From XYA12-FULL-58-9 sp001798605 (GTDB lineage: Bacteria > Myxococcota > XYA12-FULL-58-9), in assembly GCA_036736205.1 (NCBI GenBank), contig DAINMX010000104.1, positions 1 through 20,031 of the forward strand: DNA of 20,031 nt, written 5' to 3'. The notes beneath the pieces are model-generated. The model did no database searches, was not told the DNA's origin, and was given only the letters and a program-made list of their open reading frames with translations. The translations under genes and the position numbers were made by a program. Below, one piece after another: positions 1 to 7,106 of this stretch. Numbering within the stretch: position 1 is the stretch's first letter; each line of letters opens with the position of its first letter.

Positions 1-42
1 CTATTACCACGCAACCGACTCGCCTTCCTAGCCCTGAGAACG

Positions 43-60
43 GACGGACTCGAATCCGTC
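43..60. other. Short perfect hairpin upstream of yihY-like gene
   Basis: GACGGA, a six-base loop CTCGAA, then TCCGTC form a perfect 6-bp stem. It is followed by two copies of CGGCTCGGG (68-76 and 77-85). There is no U-run after the stem, so it is not a convincing intrinsic terminator. The spacing does not fit a tRNA T-arm either. It may be the tail of something left of the window. Confidence 0.25.
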
Positions 61-149
61 ACTCGAGCGGCTCGGGCGGCTCGGGTGGGTGGGTTCTTTC
101 TCCGCAGCGGCGTTCGGGCTATACTCTGCGGCGGTGTGGGTGCCGAAAG

Positions 150-1553
150 ATGCGGGAAACCAAACAACAAGGGACCCACGGTCCCATCGGCACCCGGTGG
201 GACGCCATCAGGGCATCGTTACGCAAGCTGCGTGACCATGATCCTCTCACCGAGATGTCTCGGTGGCAGCGGATCGCGGCGCGAAATGTCCGCGTCTTTT
301 TCCTCCTCGCGCGTATTGATGTTCTTTCCAAGGTGAGCTTGCACGCCCAGGCGCTCACCTACACTACGGTTCTGTCGCTCATCCCGTTGGCTGCCGTGGC
401 CCTCGCCATTTTCAAAGGGTTTGGCGGCACCGAGGGCATGGTCGATCGGATGATGGACTGGGCGCTTCACAACATCTCGGGCTCGCCGGAGCAACAGGAG
501 TCCTTGGCCCAATATGTGGAAGAATTTGTCGCCAAGATCGACACGGGCCAAATCAGTTGGATCTCGATTCTCATCCTCGTCTGGTCAGTGTTAATGCTTC
601 TCAATCACATTGAAGGCTCAGTCAACGCCATCTTCGGCATCAATACCCTGAGGCCTTTTGTTACGCGAATTCTCACCTATTGGGCTGTTCTCACCTTTGG
701 CCCGTTGCTGTTGGCTGGCTCCTTCGCGGTGACCGCCACCCTGCAAAACAGCAGCGTCGCAGGGACGGTGAGTGAGCTCGGAGATGTTTGGAAGATCTTC
801 CTCAAGGTCATGCCGTTGCTGGCAACCTGGGTCGCTTTCACCACCATGTATCTGGTGATCCCAGCGGCGAGGGTGAAGTTCTCCTCGGCTTTCATGGCGG
901 CGGTGATCACCGGCTCGGTGTGGAACTTGTTCAAGTATGCCTATGCTTGGTATGCCGCACGGGCGGTGACCCAACAGGTGATCTTTGGCTCATTGGCCGT
1001 TATTCCTCTGTTTGTGGTTTGGTTGTATGTGTCGTGGGTGCTCATTCTCTTCGGTGCCCAGCTCACCTATGCGTTTCAGAACTCCGAAACCTATCGCAAA
1101 GAGGACGAGCGCACCGTGGCCGGCGACTCTTACATGGAAAGGGCTGCCTGCCGCCTGTTTCTGGAGGTTGCCCGGGCCTTCCACCACGGCCGGACGCCCC
1201 CAACCCCAGAAGTACTGGTGGCGAAGCTGCAGATTCCTCGCCGACTTCTCGAGGGGTTGTTGCAGCGACTCAGTCAGGCGCGGCTGCTACATCCGACGGA
1301 GCCCGACGGGGGTTTGGTGCCCGGGCGCGATCTCGGCGAGGTGACCGTTCACACCATCGTTCAAGAACTTCGCGACGATGAGGGTCCGGACCCGTCGCTG
1401 ATCATGGACGCCGATCGCGATACCTTGGACCGGCTTCTGGACCAGGCTGACAAGGAACGACTGCGGGTCACGGGCAACGTGACCTTCCGGGAGCTCGCTG
1501 CCAGCGATGTCCTTGGGGGAGCAGATCAAGAGGCCACCGCTCCTGCAGAATAA
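150..1553 (+). CDS. YihY/BrkB-family inner-membrane protein with C-terminal winged-helix-like domain
   Basis: Integral membrane protein of the YihY/BrkB (UPF0761) family, once misnamed RNase BN; its molecular function is not settled. The diagnostic N-terminal helix is visible at residues 63-90 (HAQALTYTTVLSLIPLAAVA), and further hydrophobic segments lie at about 136-152, 172-196, 219-240, 247-268 and 277-305, giving the expected six membrane spans. Residues about 325-400 are soluble and read like a winged helix, with a helix, a T-P-x-x-L-x-x-x-L-x-I-P turn, and a second helix followed by a short hairpin ending G-L-V-P-G-R-D. That is the Rrf2-like shape seen in long YihY proteins. The 467-residue length exceeds the roughly 290-residue E. 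coli protein because of this tail. The ATG at 150 gives a basic leader but has no clear Shine-Dalgarno; an ATG at 255 is the alternative. It is convergent with ssb, 34 bp away. Confidence 0.9.
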   Translation: MRETKQQGTHGPIGTRWDAIRASLRKLRDHDPLTEMSRWQRIAARNVRVFFLLARIDVLSKVSLHAQALTYTTVLSLIPLAAVALAIFKGFGGTEGMVDRMMDWALHNISGSPEQQESLAQYVEEFVAKIDTGQISWISILILVWSVLMLLNHIEGSVNAIFGINTLRPFVTRILTYWAVLTFGPLLLAGSFAVTATLQNSSVAGTVSELGDVWKIFLKVMPLLATWVAFTTMYLVIPAARVKFSSAFMAAVITGSVWNLFKYAYAWYAARAVTQQVIFGSLAVIPLFVVWLYVSWVLILFGAQLTYAFQNSETYRKEDERTVAGDSYMERAACRLFLEVARAFHHGRTPPTPEVLVAKLQIPRRLLEGLLQRLSQARLLHPTEPDGGLVPGRDLGEVTVHTIVQELRDDEGPDPSLIMDADRDTLDRLLDQADKERLRVTGNVTFRELAASDVLGGADQEATAPAE

Positions 1554-1593
1554 ACCGCTCCGCGCAGATTAAATTGCTCCGCTGTGATTAGAA
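1537..1593. repeat. Three imperfect ~19-bp direct repeats at the yihY/ssb junction
   Basis: Three adjacent segments begin with a GCTCC core and end in an A/T-rich stretch holding a stop triplet: 1537-1554 (CCGCTCCTGCAGAATAAA), 1555-1573 (CCGCTCCGCGCAGATTAAA) and 1574-1593, which is more diverged. The array spans the end of the YihY gene and the last codons of ssb. No terminator hairpin is visible between these convergent genes. Confidence 0.45.
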
Positions 1594-2061
1594 CGGTACG
1601 TCGTCGTCGGTCATCGGCGGGGGGCCGTAATCGTAGCCAGGGTCGTTGCCGCCGCCACCGCCACCCATAGGCGCGCTCGGCACATCGCCACCGTCTCCAG
1701 GGCCCGATTGGCGTTTCGGCTCACCTTCACGCCCACCCAAGAAGGTGATTTCGCGGGCTTGAATTTCGGTGGTGTAACGCTTGTTGCCGTCGCGGTCGTC
1801 CCATTGCCGGGTTTGCAAACGGCCTTCGACGTAGACCTGCCGACCCTTCGCGAGGTATTCACCGCACAGCTCTGCGAGTTTCGACCAAGCAACGATGCGG
1901 TGCCACTCGGTGCGCTCTTGACGCTGGCCTTGTTTGTCGTTCCAGCTGTCACTGGTGGCGATGCGAAAGTTCGCAACGGGCGTGCCGCTTGGGGTGTAGC
2001 GCACCTCGGGATCAGCGCCCAGTCTTCCGATCAGAATCACCTTGTTTACACTGCCGGCCAT
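1588..2061 (-). CDS. ssb: Single-stranded DNA-binding protein
   Basis: Homotetrameric ssDNA-binding protein acting in replication, recombination and repair. The 157-residue protein opens with the classical OB-fold start (MAGSVNKVILIGRLGADPEV). It continues with the T-E-W-H-R-I-V-x-W segment near residues 51-59 and the Y-V-E-G-R-L strand, with the OB fold ending near residue 110. A Gly/Pro-rich linker follows and then the acidic tip DDDVPF, the usual protein-interaction tail that recruits exonucleases and helicases. The start at 2061 is chosen because it matches the family N-terminus and has a GGAGGAG ribosome-binding site just upstream. The longer reading frame to 2196 would add 45 unrelated residues. 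It is divergent from the exonuclease fusion gene. Confidence 0.97.
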   Translation of the reverse strand: MAGSVNKVILIGRLGADPEVRYTPSGTPVANFRIATSDSWNDKQGQRQERTEWHRIVAWSKLAELCGEYLAKGRQVYVEGRLQTRQWDDRDGNKRYTTEIQAREITFLGGREGEPKRQSGPGDGGDVPSAPMGGGGGGNDPGYDYGPPPMTDDDVPF

Positions 2062-2434
2062 CTCTCTCTCCTCCGTCGCTTCATGGGAAACCTGGGGACC
2101 AGTGCCGCCTACCATGCACCAAGCCACCGACAATTTCTCCAGGCCGCTCGTAGCATGGCGACAGACAAAGGGGAAGTCGGCCACGCGCCTCGTCAAGGCA
2201 CCATTCGACGCGCACCACCGTGACTGTCCAATTGGATCGCCCCTATTGACATTATCCCTGAGAAATTTGGGTGCGCCGTGCCTTGGGTGTTCTAAGAGCT
2301 TGATTTTAGGATGGTGCGGGTATCTAATGGGCGTGTTTGTTTATCTTACTAAGGCAACAACAACAGCCCAAAGAGACCGATAATTGGATAAGCGGATAGG
2401 ATAATTGAATAATTAGGCGTCAGGATTTAGCATC
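2062..2434. other. 373-bp divergent intergenic region, AT-richer in its right half
   Basis: No gene is seen here. The left part carries the ssb ribosome-binding site and presumably its promoter. From about 2225 the sequence becomes clearly AT-richer than the flanking genes. Promoter-like hexamers exist, for example TTGACA at 2246-2251, and TTGATT at 2300-2305 with TATCTA at 2321-2326 and a short 15-bp spacer, but none is a clean -35/-10 pair. A cluster of short repeats lies at 2379-2417, immediately before the next gene, whose weak ribosome-binding site AGGA is at 2422-2425. Confidence 0.6.
2379..2417. promoter_or_regulatory. Spaced GATAATTG repeats, candidate operator
   Basis: GATAATTG occurs at 2379-2386 and again at 2400-2407, exactly 21 bp apart, or two helical turns. 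Three GGATA words lie across the interval and AATAATT follows. The cluster sits 18-56 bp before the ATG of the PLD-exonuclease gene. The regular spacing on one helix face is what a dimeric or tandem regulator site would show. That it is an operator is inference. Confidence 0.35.
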
Positions 2435-5400
2435 ATGATCATTACCAACACCACCAATGCTGGGTTGACCAATCCGACAGGGAACGAATTTGACCGATCC
2501 ACAGCCTGGACTGATGCTGTCGGTGCTCTCAAGAAACCAATCGATTTCAAGCCCACCACACTGAGGAAACTCCAACTGAAGCCGGGCGAGGTCGCCCGAA
2601 TCAATGCTATTGCAGGCAAGGGTACGCTCACACCGAAGCAATGGGGGGAGCTCGAAAAAGATCTCCGCGCCGAGATCGCACAAATCCTGGACAAAGCGGG
2701 GGTCGCCGTTGCCGATGTCACAATCGATGGACTCAAAGCCAGAAGAGCCGGGGGAGATCAATTCGTAAGCAGTGGCCTGGATCTCGGGCACGCAAAATAC
2801 TCCAACGAGATTCCGTTCAACATTTTCTACAACACCATAAACCCAGGTTACCTGAGCGCGGATCTTCTGAAGGATTTCCTCATCTGGGCGGACGCCGCGT
2901 ATGTTGGTAAGCCCGAGCTTCGTGTCAACTGGGAAGCAGCGAAGGACGCGTGTCAGAGTGGAAAACTGTCGGATGCACCGGCCGGTTTGAAACAACTCGC
3001 TCGCGATTTCAAACTGCGCAAGCTCGAGGGATTCGCGGGGCTCGACCCCGCCATCCAAAACGCACTCATTTACTATCGGATCCGCGAGGCCCTCGACCCC
3101 AATCACCGCGCCCCCCTGACCAGCAATGAATGGGCGGCGATGACTCCCGAGTTTCGCGAAGAGGTCTTGCAGCTTCTTCAATGCAGTGGCTTTTCCATGG
3201 CCATGTTCCAACGCCCGCAGATGCGTGTGAGCAATGCCGGGCGTACAGTCCAGGGTGCCGCGGTGGCCGATTCGGGTCTCGACGACGATCGTGTTTTTGA
3301 ATTGACCTCGTCGATTGTCTCCACCGGCAACATTGTCCGCGAGGTGGCCTCGCGCCCGTTGAATAGGACCAGGAAATTGGGTTTCGACGCAACCCGCCTC
3401 AAGATGGTTCGTGAGGCTCAGAGGTTCGTCATCGCCCGTTATTATGGCTTCGAACGCGACGATTTCACCGATGAGCTCATTGCGGCTGCCCGTCGCGGCT
3501 GCAAAGTCGAAGTTGAGATGCAGCCCCCTGCAACCGCGGCAAATCGGCGTGGTCAATTCGAGCAACTGAAGCGACTAGAGGAAGCCATCGAGCAGTTCCA
3601 GCTCAAAGAGCGTCTCTCTGTTTCGACCGCCACGGTGATTGAACCGAGGCACAAGGAGAAAGGCCGCGAGGACTTTCCGGCCATTGCCCATGACAAATCC
3701 CTGATAGTCGACACGCCTGAGGGCACCTTGGCCGAGCTTCACGGCGGTATCAATGGGGGGCCTAACTCTCCCAATAACCTTGACGTCGCGATCTATGTGG
3801 AAGGTCCTGCGGTGCTCGACGGTGTCCGTCGTTACCTCGCCGTGCGTTCGACCGGGCACACCTTGGGGCTATCGGTAGGGGAGGAGGTAATCGCGGCCTT
3901 TTCCCGCGATGAGCTCATTGCCAATACCGCCGCCAAGGCCAAAAAGACCAAACAATCCTTGGTCAAGATTGCGGTCGCCGGCTCCGGTGAGCGATTCATC
4001 CCGAAACCCCAAGAGTACAGTGCTGACGAGTTGGTGCGCCGAGCCGAGGCGGGTCTCACAATCAATCTGTCCGTCGACGATGTGGTGGTGGATGCGGGCG
4101 TGACTGAAAGTGGCAATCCGCGCTACGGTCGCATAGACGAGATGGAAGGGCTCCTGTTGACGGCACTCAACAATGGCTCGGCCGTCAATGTCTCCATACC
4201 GCACAAACGCGCGGACGGATCGGCGGTCACTCAGGACCAATACATGGCGATCAAGAGTGCCACCGCGCTCTTCCGCAAGCTCGGTGCGCGGATCGCCTGG
4301 GAGGACACGCGCATCCGCGACGTCAGCTACCGCAACGAAATCTACGACAATCTGAAGAAGGCCATCGAGCGCAAGGAATCATTCGATGGGGCCCTTTTTG
4401 CATTCACCGACGCCGAGACCATGAGCTTGCTGGCGGAGCTCCACCGCACTCTCGAAAGGGTGCCGGAGGAGGAACGCCCCAAGATCCGGATTGCGGTTCA
4501 TGCGCTCGAAATCGACGACAAGCAGGTCAACCAGAAGATGGTCGCCCTACGCGATGTGGGGGTGGATGTTCGGGTCTTCACGCCCAACGACGCGGTTCTC
4601 ATCGCCGCCAAGCTCGCCAAAGAGTTCAAGATGAAGGTCACCGCCGAAGATGTCAAATTGCACGCTAAGTGCGCCATCTTCGGCCTGAATGCGGCCGGCG
4701 GCAATGCCCCGGATCCACGGGTGGCCAGTGGATCGTCCAATTTCAGCAAGGGTGGTTTTGAAATTAACGACGAGGGTGGACGGATTTACTTCTCCAAGGA
4801 TCTGGCAACTTCGGTCACTGCCCGTGTTTTTGACGAAATATTCGCGTTGTGTCGACCTGTGCGCAAGCACGACATTGTGCCGCTGCATTTGCGCAAGCCC
4901 GTGCTCAAGCTGCCCAAGGGCAAGACGCCTTTGGAAAAGGTCTGGGTTGCCTATTTCGATACAGAAACCGGCGGCACCGCTCCGCATTTCGGGGATCCAC
5001 TGACCCAGCTCAGTTGTGTGGTCAACAAGTTGGAGCGAGAGCACTCAAACGATGGCGGAACGCCCAAATGGAAGCTCGGCGAAACCGTGGGTACCTTCGA
5101 TGAGTTTGCGCAGTTGGGGGTGAATGCCTTCGGGTTGCCCGAGGAAATCTGTGCTGAGGCGGCGCGTGTGCACGGCATGAAGCGCAAGGATCTCGAAAGT
5201 GGCTTGCCACGAGCTGAGCTGCTGCGACGATTTGTCCGACAATTGAGAGAGTTAGAGAAGAAGGCCGCCAAGGAAGGTGCGGTGCTCGTGCTTGCAGCGC
5301 ACAATGCCCCATTCGATGTCAATTTTCTCGACTTCAACTATTCGCAGCGCAGTAACCATGTGGATGGTCACAACTGCGAAACCGCGACACGGCCGGTCCT

Positions 5401-6295
5401 CGATACCTTGGTCTTGGCCAAGGAGCAGATTCCCTTTATCAAGAAGGAAGACCGCTCGCAGGGTGAGGAACGGATTAGTTATTCCCTCAAGTGCCTGCCC
5501 CAACGACTTGGCATCAAACACGAGCAAGGCGAAATACACAATGCCCTCGAGGACGTGTCAATTGGTGCTGAGGTTGTTCCTGTGCTCGCCACGATGGCAG
5601 GTGCGGAGTTCCTGGAAGATCTCTACGGGCGAGACCGCTTGGTGATCTCTACTATGGATCAGGATTTTGAGCTTTACGACAGCCCACGGGGCGACAAGGT
5701 GGTGCAGACATTCCGCAATCGCGGCAAGAATCCTCGTCTTGCTGAAGTCGTGACGGCGAGGACAAACGGCCAGAATGTGCAAAGCAGTCCGCACATGGTC
5801 TACGACCACCGAGTTCTTGAGGCCCAGGACGGCCGCATCAAGGTCGAGTTCCGGATGAACACAAAAGGCACGAAGACCGAGAAATGGATTGCTGGCTGGG
5901 TTCCTGTGGAACAGGTGCGCTTCTACCGTTCTGGTAAGGTCTATTGGGGCCTCGTTGAGTCGGGTGTGGATGTGCAGATTGCCGCTTCCTTCTCGCGCGG
6001 CGAATACTGGCGCAATGACGAAGGGCGTTTGCCCAACATTCGCCAGAAGCCGAGCTCCGAGGCCGATCGGGCACAGACCGAGCTGGAAAATGCACTTCAG
6101 CAACTGACCGTGGTCGAGGACGATGCGACGAAGGCACGTAGGGAGGCAGACATCATGGCCAAGTTGGCGCGGGCGGCTAATGAGGACGCAACCGCCAAAG
6201 AGCAATTGGTTGCGGACATAAACAGCAAAATTGAGATTCTGCAGCAATATATCGCGACGATTAGGAACGCCCCAACCGAAGAGGCATCCCACTAG
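2435..6295 (+). CDS. Large fusion protein: two PLD-type (HKD) domains + DEDDh exonuclease + SH3-like domain
   Basis: 1286 residues, no signal peptide or membrane segment, so probably cytoplasmic or exported by a leaderless route. Residues 1-310 are unrecognised. PLD module 1 (~320-465) has H419-x-K421-x4-D426 followed by G-G-I-N (437-440). PLD module 2 (~632-805) has H743-x-K745 with Gly750 where Asp is usual, then after a 15-residue insert G-S-S-N-F-S (766-771) and a downstream acidic I-N-D-E. PLD enzymes use such paired HKD motifs to cleave phosphodiesters in lipid or nucleic acid. Residues ~837-1055 are a DnaQ-like 3'-5' exonuclease with a complete DEDDh set: D842-x-E844, D961 in H-N-A-P-F-D, and H1035 and D1040 in H-N-A-L-E-D. 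Residues ~1078-1165 resemble an SH3-like domain (L-Y-D-S-P-R-G, then G-W-V-P-V-E-Q-V), and ~1205-1275 is a charged coiled-coil-like helix. Substrate (lipid, DNA or RNA) is unknown. Confidence 0.85.
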   Translation: MIITNTTNAGLTNPTGNEFDRSTAWTDAVGALKKPIDFKPTTLRKLQLKPGEVARINAIAGKGTLTPKQWGELEKDLRAEIAQILDKAGVAVADVTIDGLKARRAGGDQFVSSGLDLGHAKYSNEIPFNIFYNTINPGYLSADLLKDFLIWADAAYVGKPELRVNWEAAKDACQSGKLSDAPAGLKQLARDFKLRKLEGFAGLDPAIQNALIYYRIREALDPNHRAPLTSNEWAAMTPEFREEVLQLLQCSGFSMAMFQRPQMRVSNAGRTVQGAAVADSGLDDDRVFELTSSIVSTGNIVREVASRPLNRTRKLGFDATRLKMVREAQRFVIARYYGFERDDFTDELIAAARRGCKVEVEMQPPATAANRRGQFEQLKRLEEAIEQFQLKERLSVSTATVIEPRHKEKGREDFPAIAHDKSLIVDTPEGTLAELHGGINGGPNSPNNLDVAIYVEGPAVLDGVRRYLAVRSTGHTLGLSVGEEVIAAFSRDELIANTAAKAKKTKQSLVKIAVAGSGERFIPKPQEYSADELVRRAEAGLTINLSVDDVVVDAGVTESGNPRYGRIDEMEGLLLTALNNGSAVNVSIPHKRADGSAVTQDQYMAIKSATALFRKLGARIAWEDTRIRDVSYRNEIYDNLKKAIERKESFDGALFAFTDAETMSLLAELHRTLERVPEEERPKIRIAVHALEIDDKQVNQKMVALRDVGVDVRVFTPNDAVLIAAKLAKEFKMKVTAEDVKLHAKCAIFGLNAAGGNAPDPRVASGSSNFSKGGFEINDEGGRIYFSKDLATSVTARVFDEIFALCRPVRKHDIVPLHLRKPVLKLPKGKTPLEKVWVAYFDTETGGTAPHFGDPLTQLSCVVNKLEREHSNDGGTPKWKLGETVGTFDEFAQLGVNAFGLPEEICAEAARVHGMKRKDLESGLPRAELLRRFVRQLRELEKKAAKEGAVLVLAAHNAPFDVNFLDFNYSQRSNHVDGHNCETATRPVLDTLVLAKEQIPFIKKEDRSQGEERISYSLKCLPQRLGIKHEQGEIHNALEDVSIGAEVVPVLATMAGAEFLEDLYGRDRLVISTMDQDFELYDSPRGDKVVQTFRNRGKNPRLAEVVTARTNGQNVQSSPHMVYDHRVLEAQDGRIKVEFRMNTKGTKTEKWIAGWVPVEQVRFYRSGKVYWGLVESGVDVQIAASFSRGEYWRNDEGRLPNIRQKPSSEADRAQTELENALQQLTVVEDDATKARREADIMAKLARAANEDATAKEQLVADINSKIEILQQYIATIRNAPTEEASH

Positions 6296-6316
6296 CGGGT
6301 CCGGAGGCCATCAATC

Positions 6317-6502
6317 ATGGGTATGGGAGACAAGCTCGTGGAAATCCTCGACAAGGTATTGGACGCTGAAGACGCCGATGGAGTCGAGGTCGAGTTGATT
6401 GAAACGCTTTTGGGCGAAGATCCGCAGGGCTTTGCCATGAAGTACGCCGAGCACCTCACGGTTGAAGAGCGGCGCCTGCTCGGCGATTCGGAGGCGACCT
6501 GA
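6317..6502 (+). CDS. Small very acidic hypothetical protein
   Basis: 61 residues that I do not recognise. It is strongly acidic, with about 17 Asp/Glu against five Lys/Arg, and appears wholly helical with no signal or membrane segment. The gene starts 21 bp after the fusion gene, with GGAGG at 6303-6307 placed 9 bp before the ATG. Its stop overlaps the next start in a TGATG junction, so the three genes look co-transcribed and translationally coupled. Small acidic partners are common as immunity or inhibitor proteins for nucleases, but nothing in this sequence proves such a role. Confidence 0.7.
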   Translation: MGMGDKLVEILDKVLDAEDADGVEVELIETLLGEDPQGFAMKYAEHLTVEERRLLGDSEAT

Positions 6503-6939
6503 TGCTTCATGGGTCGTTTTTCGATCCCAAACAAGCGAATGGGCCAGTTGACAAGGCGCTCAAGAAACTCAGCGACATGCTCATGCTCGATGTGTTCGAG
6601 CCGGTGTGCAACGAAGCCGCACCCCGCGGTTTGCATCTGGAAGCGGTCATCGAGTTGGATAACGGTCTGCGCGGTCGATATTACCTGAGTGTCCACGGTG
6701 GATCCGCGGTGGTCGCCACAGAAAAAAGTGTGCAAAACGCCGACGTGCGAGTCCGCTTCGCCCCCGGTCCCGAAGACGTCAGTGCGCTGATCCGAGGGAA
6801 GTTTGATTTCGGTGCCGCCTTTCGGGGTGGTTGCCTGACAGTCGACGGTGCGCCGGAACACCTGGATCGGGTTACGACCTTGGTTCGCCTCTTGGCAAAG
6901 GTCGACATTGCGGGGGCGATCCGGCGGGCGGCGTTCTGA
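6502..6939 (+). CDS. SCP2-like (sterol carrier protein 2 fold) protein
   Basis: 145-residue soluble protein. The part from about residue 45 reads like an SCP2 lipid-binding fold. It has strands around G-R-Y-Y-L-S-V and S-A-V-V-A, then the typical A-D-V-R-V-R-F, P-E-D-V-S-A-L-I-R-G-K and F-x-x-G-C-L-T-V-D-G order, and a final helix. SCP2 domains bind hydrophobic ligands and occur alone or fused to acyl or methyl transferases; the ligand here is unknown. The start ATG overlaps the stop of the 61-residue gene by one base, so it is the last gene of the unit. Its presence beside a PLD-type enzyme leaves open a lipid substrate for that enzyme. The assignment rests on pattern reading, not on a search. 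Confidence 0.65.
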   Translation: MLHGSFFDPKQANGPVDKALKKLSDMLMLDVFEPVCNEAAPRGLHLEAVIELDNGLRGRYYLSVHGGSAVVATEKSVQNADVRVRFAPGPEDVSALIRGKFDFGAAFRGGCLTVDGAPEHLDRVTTLVRLLAKVDIAGAIRRAAF

Positions 6940-7106
6940 ATCGAGTCTCAACCGTGCAGCCCATCTGAAAAATGCCGAATCCGTGGTTTTGGCAGACACG
7001 CGTGCGGCCGCGATACCGATCGCACAGAGCGCCATGCTCGGCATCGCAAGAAATTTGGAGGGTTGCGGGCATCATCGTAGTCTCAATCAAAGCATCGGAG
7101 GATGTG

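Noticed and set aside
43..60. Hairpin with a TCGAA loop resembling a tRNA T-arm
   Set aside because: Stem and loop lengths do not fit a T-arm and no anticodon or acceptor stem can be paired in the flanking bases.
2420..3565. 381-codon minus-strand open frame under the fusion gene
   Set aside because: It is antisense to a gene with recognisable domains, shows no family features, and is expected in GC-rich DNA.
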